Assembly: GCA_026874595.1 (NCBI GenBank)
Contig: CM049309.1
Span: forward strand, 27,469,033 to 27,533,032
Origin: Sipunculus nudus
Taxonomy: Eukaryota > Annelida > Sipuncula > Golfingiida > Sipunculidae
Reading direction: 5' to 3'
DNA: 64,000 nucleotides
Shown here: one piece after another, positions 1-11,980 of the stretch
Numbering within the stretch: the first letter of the stretch is position 1
How the letters are laid out: each line of letters begins with the position of its first letter
The notes under the pieces: generated by a model
Databases searched by the model: none
Told to the model about the DNA's origin: nothing
Seen by the model: the letters and a program-made list of their open reading frames with translations, nothing else
Translations under genes and position numbers: made by a program

Positions 1-1106
1 AATGATATATTGGGGATGTTCGACCACAGCACCATCTAGTGGACATATCCTGAAGATGATGAATGCGTTTTGTGATATTAGTGAATGGCATGAGATGTAA
101 TCGTTTCAAAAGGATTCCTCCCAATATCTGGCTTGTTGATTACTATATGTGAGATGCAAGAACCAGCAAGTAGGCGAATTTGAAGATAATTGACAAACAG
201 ACGGACATACTGACAAAGTAACACAAGATGGACACCAGATGACGTTACCATGTTTTGCAGAAGGCCAACAGAAAGAAAATAAGCTACAGTTTGTGTAATA
301 TAGGTTTACTCTTACGGAAATATGTGCAAAAACTGATTTGTTTGGATGGGTCTAGTGCAGCGCCCCCTAGCAGCCATATCCGGGAAAATGAAAAAGAACT
401 TTTGAGATATTCGTGTAAAAGATAAGATGAAGGAACAAACATACGCGGGTCACGAACATGCTTGCGAAAATCGAAGATTTCCGGCAAGCAATAAAGTTGT
501 GACTGTGCGGCGAAAAACGGCGCGAGATTTGACGAGACTAACAATGTGACCCCTGAATGTGACTGCGAGTGTCAGCCGCTATCCAGCGCTGCAAACCATG
601 TGTCTGTAGCGTGAAAAATGACAGAATTATAGGCATTTCTTTGAATGGTCACGTGTTCTCGTTTCACGAGAAACGGTGGGAGATATGACGAGACTTGCGA
701 TTGAATGGCTTAGAACTAGAGGGATGCTGTCTAACGGCATAAACCAGACCTGTCTATCGCAAATATCAACAGAGATAGAAGCTGGAAAACTCCGAATTTT
801 CAGATTGTCAAGTTTTACCCCAAAATTTGGTAACCATGGTAACGGCAGCACGAAGCAACATGTGCGAAGGGATAGGCCAATGTTCCTAGTTTCAGATACG
901 ACCAAAAAAAAATGGTGTCACGTTTAATATTTCTTGAGATATTGCAGAAAAATGATATGTTACAGTGTTTCAGGTACCACGCCCCCTTGTGGCTATTTCC
1001 AAAAAAATGAAAAACTGATTTCGAGATATTTATAAATAACACAAAGTATATCAATTTCAAAGCCATTGTTAAAAAAATGCAACCTGTAGGTCATATTTAA
1101 TGAAAT
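1..1106 (+). repeat. Direct duplication, copy 1 (partner 4663-5768)
   Basis: This stretch recurs at an offset of 4,662 bases with no difference that I can find up to base 1106. From 1107 (c versus g at 5769) the two copies differ by several percent and later by indels, to about 1680 and 6310. The left edge coincides with the window edge, so the identical tract may be longer. Confidence 0.9.
718..742 (-). other. Not a site: placeholder for absence of nuclear-receptor cluster in copy 1 of the duplication
   Basis: The TGACCT cluster lies at 1718-1742, not here; this stretch is ordinary family C sequence. Confidence 0.05.
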
Positions 1107-1717
1107 CTCGAAGACTCTCGTTTGACGAGAAACGGTGCGAGATTTTGCAAGATTTTTAATTGGATCACCGAGAGCTCACCAAAGGCTACAAGATGCAAAA
1201 AAATTGACCTCTCCAGCATAAAAACTGACAGAGTTAGAAGCTGAAAACTGCATATTTTCAAAATTCAAAAGTTTTACCCCAAAAATAGAGAAATCTGACA
1301 ATAGCGCACTTTGGCACCTATGCGCAAAAATAAGCCCTTGGTACCCAGTTGAAGGTGCTGTGATGGAAATGGCCCAATGATTAATAGTTCTTGAGGTAAA
1401 GCACCAAAACAAATTTTCATGTTTTTTCATCTGCAACGCCCCCTGGCGGCCATTTCCAAAATCTGAAAAAACAATTTCGAGATATTTTTGTGTTACATAA
1501 AATATCTCAGAATCAGTACGATTGCTGCCAATTTGAAAAATATCAGGAAATTCCATGATTTCTCCCCAAAATTGCGTAACCATGGTAACAGCAAATTTAA
1601 GTAAGCTACATGTCAAAAGAAAGGCCAGGTGATGACGAAAAAAATGAGCTATTGCAGAAGTGGATAAGCCCATTTATGGCGAAGTTATAGTGCAAAAACC
1701 GTTAACCATACCTGTCG

Positions 1718-1742
1718 TGACCTTGACCTTGACCTTTGACCT
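1718..1742 (-). promoter_or_regulatory. Cluster of four AGGTCA half-sites (DR1 plus two DR0)
   Basis: TGACCT occurs at 1718, 1724, 1730 and 1737. Read on the minus strand this is AGGTCA-A-AGGTCA, a perfect DR1 of the RXR/HNF4 type, followed by two abutting half-sites that form TCAAGGTCA, the ERR/NR5A extended half-site. It sits in repeat sequence; any binding is inference. Confidence 0.5.
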
Positions 1743-2371
1743 ATTTTAACCAAAAACAATAGGGCACCTAGAAATTATGTTTTTATCATCCCTGTAAGTT
1801 TCAAGGTGATTGTGGCAAAATTGTGGCCAGGAGAGTGCAGACAAACAAACAAACAGACTAGACGACCAGAGGTCAAACGCTTGCCGGAAGGGGAAATAAG
1901 AAAGTCAAACTAGGATACAACATACAGCAGACAGTCAGGTTACGTTTGGAACTGGCAAAATGAATTACCCCAATTATGGCGGAAACAGAAGCACAATTTC
2001 GTGTGGTTATGCTGATTTTCAAAAGTCGCAGATGAGTAGACAGACAAACAGACAGACATACGGGAAAAAACGCCATGTGAAGGCCATGTACTCCTGTCAT
2101 GGAGAATAGAAAACCGTCTATTAGAATAAAACTCCATATTTTGAATTTTAAGAAAAAGAAGAATATAATTGAACGTATATTAGGTACCCATGGTAATGGA
2201 AGAATATGACAGAGTCCCCACAAGGATAAACGCATTAAATCTTGTTTCAAATGCTGCAATCAATGTTGTGACACTGTCTATAGTTTTCGAGATATGGCAC
2301 AATAATGATTGCTGCAGCGCGATCTGGCGGCTTATTTCTAAAAGGAAAAAAAATAAGTTCCCAGATATTTT

Positions 2372-2375
<4 letters not shown>

Positions 2376-2431
<56 letters not shown>

Positions 2432-2442
2432 AATATATATAT
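2376..2442. repeat. (TA)n microsatellite
   Basis: An almost pure TA dinucleotide run inside family C. Confidence 0.95.
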
Positions 2443-4344
2443 TAGATTTATAATAAAAATTTAACCCCTGTAGAATATGACAGAGTCCCCAGGAGGATAA
2501 ACGCATTAAATCTAGTATCAGATTCTGCAATCAATGTTGTGACAGTGTGTATAGTTTTGGAGATATGGCACAATAATGATTGCTGCAGCACCATCTGGCG
2601 GCTATTTTCTAAAAGAAAAAAATTAGTTTCGAAATATTATATTTTTTATTATAAATATTTGATGTATAATTAAAATTAAATCCCCTGCCCCCCCAATAGC
2701 TAAACCAGGGATCCGCCCATATTTTGACACACCCAACTTCAAAATCGGGGATCCGTCCCTGGTTTGAAAGATTTGCCAGTGGTTCCTGGCAACACAAATG
2801 GCACCACAAGGGGGCACAATGAAAATAACAGGTGTGTTCAATTCAAATTTAGCGGCTTTTGTCCTCTTTACAATGCTGCTTTGTGAAATTCATGGACGAC
2901 CGCGCACGCCAACTTGCAACTGTAATGGCCTTGCCGGCACTTACCGGTCAACCCTGAAGCCACTTGTGCTCACGGCAATTGGGTGTATCTTCATCATTTG
3001 ATAAAAAACGAGGCGAGATTTAACGAGAATTCCAATATAATCACATAATTTAGCTGAGAGTGTCAGACGCTGTCATATGCTAAAAACTATATGTCTGTAG
3101 TGTAAAAAATGACAGCATTATAGGCATTTCTTTGAATGGTTCCATGTTCTGGTTTGACGATAAATAGTGCGAGATAGGACGAGATATTCACTTGTGTCAC
3201 TTAAAACTAGTCAAATGATTCTTGAACAATAGAAAAATAAAATATCTAGCATGAAAATGACCGAGATAAAGACATTTGTTTAAAATCTAAAATATTCTCG
3301 TTTGGCGGGAAATGATACGAGATTTGCAGTGTAATCATGTCCAGCTTCTGAAATGCTACCAAATGCTGAAAACTGCTCCAATTTAGCTTTAACGTGATCA
3401 AGTTATAAGCATTTCTGTGAAATCTCGTAATTTCTCGTTTGGCAATAAACCGAGCGAGATTTGACGGGACTTGCAATTGAATAGCTTAGAACCAAGAGAA
3501 AGCAGCCTTATGAAAAAAACTAGACCCTTAAAACATAAATATTAACCGAGATAGAAGCCAAAAACTACATATCTTCAGATCGTCAAGTTTAACCCCAAAA
3601 TTTGGTAACCATGGTAACGGCACCACAAGGCTATATGTAGGAAGGAATAAGGCAATGATCCTAGTTTAGATGCGACCAAAAAAATTTTTATTTGCTTAAT
3701 AGTTTTTAAGATATTGCGGAAAAATGATAAGTTGTAGTGTTTCCAGTGCCACGCCCCCTGGTGGCTATTTCCGAAAAATGAAAAAACATGTTCGAGATAA
3801 TGCAGAACAACAGAAAATATGTCACTTTCAGAACCTCAGCTGTAAAACTGCAACCTCTAAATGGTATTTCATGAAATCTCGAAAAGTCTCATGTGACGAC
3901 AAATGGCACAAGATTTTGCGAGACTTGCATTAATTTAGCACAGAGCGTATAAAATGCTAGACAATGCAAAAAACTAGAGCTCTCTAACTCTAGTCTGGTA
4001 ATGACAGCTCTAGCCGTTTCTGAGATTTTAATGTTAGTTTGCTTTTTTGGACAGATGACTAAGTTCGACCTCGTGTTCAATCTCCAAACTGAAACCATTC
4101 GAACAAACTTGAGATAGATTGTTCCAGAGATCATTTCTTAGCAATATTGGACAATTTGGCTGGACAGTTTCGCAGAAGAAGATTTTTAAAGCTTTTTTTA
4201 GCTTTTTCCCTTTAAAATCTCAGTAAATGCAGATAGCCAAAAAATAAACAAAATCCGATAGAGCTTTTCAGATGACTGTTTATTTACAAAAAAATTGGTA
4301 ATGCTTGTTCCTGACGTTTTTGAGATAGCTATGGTTAACCTACA

Positions 4345-4400
4345 GACGACGGACGATGCTGCACCATAGCATAAGCTCACTGGTTCGCTAATAATCTTTT
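4345..4400 (-). repeat. Family B repeat end, inverted copy
   Basis: Minus-strand TTAGCGAACCAGTGAGCTTA and a GTCCGTCGTCTG tract: the same terminus as at 20346 and 33630, embedded in the family C array. Confidence 0.6.
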
Positions 4401-4662
4401 TCGAGATATTACTGTAAGACATAAGATTTAATAGTTTAAAAAAGATTATTTCAAAACTGTGTCCTGTAGAATTCTATTAGTGAGACGGAAGAACCAACAA
4501 GCAGGCGAATTTGAGGACAACTGACAAAGAAACAGACATAGTGACAAAGGGACACTAGATGAAGACAAGATGACTTAACCAGGTTATGGGGAAGACTCAG
4601 AGGAAGAAAATAAGCAATAGTTTATGTAATTGAGGTTTCTAGCTTTGGAGATATGGCCAAAT

Positions 4663-5768
4663 AATGATATATTGGGGATGTTCGACCACAGCACCATCTA
4701 GTGGACATATCCTGAAGATGATGAATGCGTTTTGTGATATTAGTGAATGGCATGAGATGTAATCGTTTCAAAAGGATTCCTCCCAATATCTGGCTTGTTG
4801 ATTACTATATGTGAGATGCAAGAACCAGCAAGTAGGCGAATTTGAAGATAATTGACAAACAGACGGACATACTGACAAAGTAACACAAGATGGACACCAG
4901 ATGACGTTACCATGTTTTGCAGAAGGCCAACAGAAAGAAAATAAGCTACAGTTTGTGTAATATAGGTTTACTCTTACGGAAATATGTGCAAAAACTGATT
5001 TGTTTGGATGGGTCTAGTGCAGCGCCCCCTAGCAGCCATATCCGGGAAAATGAAAAAGAACTTTTGAGATATTCGTGTAAAAGATAAGATGAAGGAACAA
5101 ACATACGCGGGTCACGAACATGCTTGCGAAAATCGAAGATTTCCGGCAAGCAATAAAGTTGTGACTGTGCGGCGAAAAACGGCGCGAGATTTGACGAGAC
5201 TAACAATGTGACCCCTGAATGTGACTGCGAGTGTCAGCCGCTATCCAGCGCTGCAAACCATGTGTCTGTAGCGTGAAAAATGACAGAATTATAGGCATTT
5301 CTTTGAATGGTCACGTGTTCTCGTTTCACGAGAAACGGTGGGAGATATGACGAGACTTGCGATTGAATGGCTTAGAACTAGAGGGATGCTGTCTAACGGC
5401 ATAAACCAGACCTGTCTATCGCAAATATCAACAGAGATAGAAGCTGGAAAACTCCGAATTTTCAGATTGTCAAGTTTTACCCCAAAATTTGGTAACCATG
5501 GTAACGGCAGCACGAAGCAACATGTGCGAAGGGATAGGCCAATGTTCCTAGTTTCAGATACGACCAAAAAAAAATGGTGTCACGTTTAATATTTCTTGAG
5601 ATATTGCAGAAAAATGATATGTTACAGTGTTTCAGGTACCACGCCCCCTTGTGGCTATTTCCAAAAAAATGAAAAACTGATTTCGAGATATTTATAAATA
5701 ACACAAAGTATATCAATTTCAAAGCCATTGTTAAAAAAATGCAACCTGTAGGTCATATTTAATGAAAT
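4663..5768 (+). repeat. Direct duplication, copy 2 (partner 1-1106)
   Basis: Second copy of the identical tract. The abrupt fall in identity after 5768 suggests a recent tandem duplication or a gene-conversion tract within an older repeat array; an assembly duplication is the technical alternative. Confidence 0.9.
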
Positions 5769-6379
5769 GTCGAAGACTCTCGTTTGACGAGAAACGGTGC
5801 GAGATTTTGCAAGATTTTTGATTGGATCACCGAGAACTCACCAAGGGCTACAAGATGCAAAAAAATTGACCTCTCCAGCATGAAAACTGACAGAGTTAGA
5901 AGCTGAAAACTGCATATTTTCAAAATTCAAAAGTTTTACCCCAAAAATAGAGAAATCTGGCAATAGCGCACTTTGGCACCTATGCGCCAAAATAAGCCCA
6001 TGGACCCCAGTTGAAGGTGCTGCGATGGAAATGGCCCAATGTTTAATAGTTCTGGAGGTATAGCACCAAAACAAATTTTCATGTTTTTTCATCTGCAACG
6101 CCCCCTAGCGGCCATTTCCAAAATCTGGAAAAACAATTTCGAGATATTCTTGTGTTACATAAAATATCTCAGAATCAGTACGATTGCTGCAGATTTGAAA
6201 AATATCACGAAATCCCATGATTCCTCCCCAAGAAAATGTAACCACGGTAACGGCAAATTTAAGTGAGCTACATGTCAAAAGAAAGGCCTTGGAATGCCGA
6301 TTAAAATGAGCCATGTCTGAAGTGGCTATGACAAATGGTAATGGAGATATGAAGAAAAGAGCACTTTAGGAACTTTTGA

Positions 6380-6404
6380 TGACCTTGACCTTGACCTTTG
6401 ACCT
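6380..6404 (-). promoter_or_regulatory. Second copy of the AGGTCA half-site cluster
   Basis: The same arrangement (TGACCT at 6380, 6386, 6392 and 6399) as at 1718-1742, in the second family C copy where the flanks have diverged more. It belongs to the repeat consensus, followed by a CTAT-TTGACCAAAAACAATAGG-like block in both copies. Confidence 0.5.
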
Positions 6405-6660
6405 ATATTGACCAAAAACAATAGGCTTCTTGCATTTTAGATTATCTATAAAGTGTGTAAGTTTGAAAGTGATTGGTGCAAAATTGAGACCTGTAGAGAG
6501 ATGACAGACAAACAGACAGACATCCGCGACTGACCAACCAGCTTGCGAAAATCGAAGATTTCCGGCAAGCAACAAACAGACATACGCAACTGAGCAATAT
6601 GCTTGCCGAAATCTTTGATTCCGGCAAGCAACCAACACCCGCAAAAACATGACCCTGTCA

Positions 6661-7545
6661 CTTAGTGGAGCAAATAAACAGTTAAAGTTAAATATATTTG
6701 CAGAATGAAGCTAAGATTTCTTATGTGTAAGGAATGCGGGATGCGGAAAGCGTATAAAATCGGTACACGTATTGAAAAGGTGAGATTCCTCCTGCGCGGA
6801 CCCGGCATGCCGAATATTTATATATCCGGCAAAAATAATCGTTACATGTAGCGAATTTGTAAGTTTCTGTATGGTATCAAGGGGCAACACAGAAAAAAAT
6901 GCATGCCGCCATGCAGGTTCATATATATGAAATCTCTCAACACACACTCCATATTCCGTAGATAAGGTGTCCTACACGCTACTACTAAAGAAACTATAGC
7001 CCTCGAAACTTGCCAAAGTCGGGTTTTTGGCCCCATCTTCCGTGGGGTTGGGGGTTTGGGGAGCTTAAGTCATTCACTTTCTGATGAAAACAGGGCCCAG
7101 GACTATAAAAACAACGACAAGTAACCGTGGCTCCCTTGCTTTACGTAAATTTACCTACACCTTTCAGTGACGGCATGTACACGTGCAATGACGTCATTGT
7201 GCTCTATGACGTCACGACTCTCTCCATATATGGCCATATCGTCACCTGCCAAACGTCCCAGTGTAAGCAAATTTGCAATAAACACCTAAAAATACTAAAC
7301 CTCTTTCCGGGGTTATTTACCGATGGATCGCCCCCAAAATTTAATCAATTGTTCCTTGTATCATTGCCGAGCTATCCTGGTCATTTCATCAAACCCCGTT
7401 GAGGCCTTTTTGTGTTATCGTGCTAACAGTCAAACATATAAACAGATTAACAGATAAACAGATGAACAGATAAACTGACAAACAAACATACGCGCCCAAA
7501 CACATAACCCCCGCCGCTAGGCTTGGCGGAGGTAATAATCTGTCA
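6661..7545. other. Non-coding stretch ending in a repeat terminus
   Basis: No recognisable gene. From about 7420 there is a CAGATTAACAGATAAACAGA tract, then the end hairpin CCGCCGCTAGGCTTGGCGG (7511-7529) and GAGGTAATAA. This is the typical end of a dispersed repeat in marine invertebrate genomes, as I recall it. The open frame at 7127-7402 has no recognisable domain. Confidence 0.5.
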
Positions 7546-8450
7546 TTTGAGGAGGGAGAGAGGTGACATAATCATACAAAATCGCCCCCAGCCAAAGAGC
7601 CAAAGAGTTTTTATAATAATCTTTAAAATTTAATAATTTTAAATCACATATAGTGAATTCCTTCTTGATGTAATGTGAACAGACTAGCTCACCCTCACCA
7701 CAGGCGCTTGAATTGCTATATGTGTAGATTTCGGTTAAATGTGTTACATTTCTGATTCATTTCCTTTAATCTATTACTTTTCTGACATTATCCTAGCGTT
7801 TATCACACTATATGGTCCAACTCTTTATTGTTTACTTAATATTTGAGATAGACGGTCAAGAAGTCTCCGTCGTTAGGTCCGACATCAGCCTCAATCACCC
7901 CTAAAACAAATGCAGCAAGCCCATCGTGACCCCATGAAGGTTAGGTTCTGGCGCGGCCGCTTGATAATTAAAGGCCAGCAAACACCTATTGAGGGAGCTA
8001 CACCTGTGACAGACGCCTAGGTGATGACTGCTGTAAGAACCCGGACGCCTTCACAAACGGTCTGCACACACTTCCCGCCACATATTCTGCAATCAAATAC
8101 AGCGACACCATACGGCGAAACAAAGAACTTTCCTAACCTGGTAAACGAGACTACCACGGATAGCCGAGAATCCACACGGATCTCTTATCGCCCACGAACC
8201 ATCATGAATATAATGCCTGACAACAGGACTGTTTTAAACGGGTGTAGGACAAAGGCAAACCATGACAAAAGCCCACCCAGACAAAAGCCCACCGGACAAG
8301 AGCCCACTGGACAAAAGCCCTTCCCTAAATGTGCAGACTTGTTAGTTTTTTCTGCTCTCGTCCAAGCAAAACACCCCTCCCTCTGTTTTCGTTCAGCCCT
8401 GTTTATCGCTCAGCCAGGAAGCTGGCGGGGTATATGTACTTCCCTGGGAC
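7546..8450. other. Non-coding stretch without recognised feature
   Basis: Mixed-composition sequence. The open frames starting at 8021 and 8329 are low-complexity (repeated GACAAAAGCCCACC-like words) and have no family signature. I see no gene here. Confidence 0.4.
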
Positions 8451-8467
8451 TTGCATGGGAAGTCAGA

Positions 8468-8955
8468 AAATTGGTACAGACCTTCCGACCGCTTCGCTAA
8501 AAAAGCAAGCTTCACTAGCGAGACAGTTAAGTCCGCTTTTATGTTACCCCGTAACACACCCCCTCTTAAGAGCGTTCTGCTATCCCAGAAGTCACACTTG
8601 GGTGAAGTAATTCCCTGGGCCACAAAGTTTACCGTCACGTTGGACGAGCCCCCATTTTGTTACGAAGACAAATTGCACAGGGGAAAATACTCAGCCGATC
8701 CGGGAGTCAAACCGGATGTCGGTGGCGCACATGTCCGGCATTCCAACCGCTTTGCTAGAAAAGCAAGCTTCACTAGCGAAACAATGGTTCCGCTTTTATG
8801 TCACCCATTTTGTTACGAAGACAAATTGTTCAAGGGAAAACATTGGACCGATCCCGGATTCGAACCCATGTTGGTGGCGCACATGTCCGGCGTTCCAACC
8901 GCTTCGCTAGAAAAGCAAGCTTCACTAGCGAGACAGTTCGGTCTGCTTTAATGTC
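8468..8955 (-). mobile_element. tRNA-derived SINE, tandem or partial copies
   Basis: A block containing GCTTCGCTAGAAAAGCAAGC recurs three times (about 8490, 8750 and 8900). On the minus strand the last copy has an A-box-like TAGCGAAGCGG (8909-8899) and a perfect B box GGTTCGAATCC (8866-8856). They are 54 bases apart end to end, as in tRNA genes, so it is a pol III SINE head. No folded mature tRNA is apparent. The plus-strand frames through this block are by-products of the repeat. Confidence 0.6.
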
Positions 8956-9795
8956 ACCCCGTAACAGTTCAAATGGTTTTGGTTTGATGAATAGTGGCCG
9001 AGTTACAGAAATGTGAACTTAGTCATTTGGCCAATTTAGCATACTGACATAACAATCTTAGAAGTGACAGGGGCTAGTATCACCAAGTTGTGTGCAAATG
9101 TTAGTCACATGACTTATATTTGAAATTGAAGATTTTGTGGCGCCACCTACATTAACCTGCTTTTTACGGTCTAAAACCTCGTAATTTTAGCCGTTTTCAG
9201 CCTAAAAATGTTTTATAATGAAACTCTCAAGCTGAATGGTTTAATTTTTTTCACAAGAATTAGGTAGGGTACTCTCAATTGTATAAAAAAACAGATAGGG
9301 TTCATTGACTATTTCGTAGAGTCACAGAAAGCTTAAGTGGTATTGTGGCCATTAGTAAGCCTAATTCAAACTGAGGGCTACAATAGTCTTCTTCTGCAAA
9401 ACTTGTTTCAACTTCTGTAACATTGAACAAAAATGATTCTTAGGAGGCCTTTTTGCAAGTGCTTAAATGATTGTTGGCAGAATTATTGGACCTTCAACAA
9501 TGAAAGGACTACATCTTTTATTTTTCTTAACATTTTGATTAAAAAAATCTTATGGATGTGTCAGCTTGAAAAAAAAAGCATTTTAGCCAGGTCTTTCAGT
9601 ATGTGTAAACAGATTTACCAACAGACCAAGATTGTGTCTGTAGAGACCTATAAAATGCTCGGTAGACTGCCGAGTATTTCAGATTTGGCAACAAGCCAAA
9701 TGTCAGTCTGGATCTATTTATAGCTTTTGCAGACTGCCAACTGTGTCGGATTATGCAACAGGTCAAGAGTTCACTCAGTGCAGCTATGTGCAGGT
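8956..9795. repeat. Family B dispersed repeat, partial copy
   Basis: Closely similar to 34370-35400: shared blocks around GGCCGAGTTACAGAAATGTG, TGTGGCGCCACC (9137-9148) and the end phrase GCAACAGGTCAAGAGTTCAC. No coding signal; the frame at 9433-9723 is the repeat itself. Confidence 0.65.
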
Positions 9796-11980
9796 CAAGT
9801 CATATGAGCTAGAGCGATCACTCTTTGTCCGTCGTCCGTCTGTCTGTCTGTCCGTCTGTCCGTCCGTTAACCAGGCACAAATCGTAACCGCTGGACCTAG
9901 AATCTTGTAACTCGGGATTCTGAGAGGTCGATAAAATATCTGCTTGGAAACCAAAAATTAGGTCTCTGTTACCAATATCCTTTGAGCTATGGGGCCCCAA
10001 AATACCCCCCAGAATAGTCAAAAATTTCATACAAAAACTTCAATATCTCATTAACTACATCACTGATGGTCATGATTTTTGGCATACATATTGATCATGA
10101 GATGTTCCATCAGTTCCTGCAGACTGGTGGTGCCACCTGTATTTTTCGACTTTTTATGAATTTTTTCTATATTTTGAGACCATTAAAAAATTTAAACATC
10201 TGTTAACAGGGCACAAATCGCAAGCCTGGACCTAGAATCCTCATTCTTGACACAGTGAGAGACCTATCAAAAGTCTCCATGAAAACTAGAAATAAGGTCT
10301 CTGTTACCCATATCCTTTGAGCTGTGGGGCTCCCAATTACCCCCCCCCCCTATAATGGAAAATTTGATAAAAAAAAACTGCAATATCTCATTAACTACAT
10401 CACTGATGGTCATGATTTTTGGCATACATATTGATCATGAGACGTTCCATCAATTCCTGCAGACTGGTGGCGCCACCTGTATTTTTTCATATTTTTACAA
10501 TATTTTTTTCTCTATTTTTGAAACCTTTAAGGACCTAGAATCTTCATTCTTGACAAACACGGAGACCCATGAAAAGTCTCCGTGGAAACATGAAATTAGG
10601 TCTCTGTTACCCATATCCTTTGAGCTATGGCACTCCAAAGTACAGCTCAGAATAATTGAAAATTTGAAACAAAAGCTGAAGTATCTGAACAAGTATAATG
10701 CAGAGATCACCATAATTGTTTGCATGGATATTGATCATTGAGTGTTTCATCAGTTTCTGCAGACTGGTGGCACCATCTGTATTTGTTCGGGTGTTTTTAC
10801 AATTTTTTTTCTCAATTTTTGAGACATTTAAAGATATGAACATCTGTTAACAGAGCACAAATCATAACAACTAGACCAAGAATCTTCATTCTTGACACAC
10901 AGGGAGACCCATGAAAAGTCTCCATGGAAACCTGAAATTAGGTCTCTGTTACCCATATCCTTCAAGCTGTATGGCTCCAAAATACCCCCCCAAAATAAAG
11001 AAAAAAATTGATACAAAAACTGCAGTATCTCAATACCTACAACACTGATGTTCATGATTTTTGGCATACATATTGATCATGAGGTGTTCCATCAGTTTCT
11101 GCAGATTTTGTGCGCCACTTCTATTTTTTTTCAAATTTTTACGAATTTTTTCTCTATTTTTCGAGACCTTTAAAGATGTTGTTATCTGTCAACAGGGTAC
11201 ACATCGTAACAACCAAACCTAGATTCTATATTTTTGTAATGCAAGGAGGCCCCTGAAAAGTGTCTGTGGAAACCTGAAATTAAGTCTCTGTTTCCCATAT
11301 CCTTCAAGCTATAGGACTCCGAAGTATCCCTCAGAATAATGGAATATTGATACAAAAGATGAGGTATCTGAACAAATAATGCAGAGATCACCATGATTCT
11401 TTGCATGGATATTGATTATGGAGTGTTTTATCAGTTTCTGCAGAATGGTTGTGCCACCTATATTTTATTTGATTTTTCGAATTTTTTTCTCTATTTTTGA
11501 GACCTTTAAGGATGCTGCCATCTGATAACGTGGCACAAATTGTAACAACTGGACCTAGAATCTTCATTCTTGTCATGCAAGGAGACCCATGAAAAGTGTC
11601 TGTGGAAACCTGAAATTAGGTCTCTGTTACCCACATCGTTCAAGCTATAGGACTCAGAAGTATCCCTCAGAATAATGAAAAATTTGATACAAAAGCTAAG
11701 TATCTAAACAACTAATGCAGAGACCACCGTGATTCTTTGCATGGCTATTGACCATGTGTTTTTATTAGTTTCTGCAGACTCGTAGAGCCACCTGTATTTT
11801 TTTAAAGTTTACGTATTTTTTCTCTATTTTTGAGATATTTAAATACAGACACAATCTTGGCCTGTTGGTTAATCTGTTTGATGCTTCAGTTGAATGGGTA
11901 TATACTACCATTCAGATGATAAAATTTCCTTTTGCGAATCTTTTCCCAGTCAGCTGAGCGTCATGACCCATGGGTCACTT
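9796..11980 (-). mobile_element. Family A non-autonomous element with ~337-345-bp tandem monomers
   Basis: It starts at the low-coordinate side with AGCTAGAGCGATCACTCTTT and a GTCC-rich tract. It then has about six diverged monomers, each with AATTAGGTCTCTGTTACCCA, CTGCAGACTGGTGG and a GGTGGCGCCACC palindrome (perfect at 10466-10477). It ends near 11945-11978 with CAGTCAGCTGAGCGTCATGA and a TGACCCATGGGTCA palindrome followed by CTTGTT. No transposase. Orientation is set by the ACAAG end, as for the other family A and F copies. Confidence 0.7.

Larger units (their letters stand above)
1..6660. repeat. Family C repeat array with CTCF-like sites
   Basis: The region is built from related, diverged units. 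Recurrent elements are the small palindromic motif TCTCGTTTGACGAGA, phrases such as GAGATATGGCACAATAATG, and a GC-rich block of the type GCGCCCCCTGGCGGCCATTT once per unit. Short open frames on both strands run through the units but have no codon signal or known domain. The unit ends carry CAGACAGACA-type tracts and the hairpin GCTTGCGAAAATC/GATTTCCGGCAAGC (about 443-474 and 6541-6572). The array includes a 4,662-bp-offset duplication and two clusters of TGACCT half-sites, listed separately. I do not know the family's transposition class. Confidence 0.7.

Noticed and set aside
718-742. Entry listed in Part 1 as a placeholder
   Set aside because: There is no half-site cluster at this position; the real clusters are at 1718-1742 and 6380-6404. 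The entry should be ignored as a feature.
284-1673. Several open frames on both strands, some repeated identically 4,662 bp away
   Set aside because: They are identical because the DNA is duplicated; frames overlap on both strands and have no domain.
8021-8951. Overlapping plus-strand frames of 93-166 codons
   Set aside because: They run through SINE-like repeats and low-complexity words, antisense to the pol III boxes.
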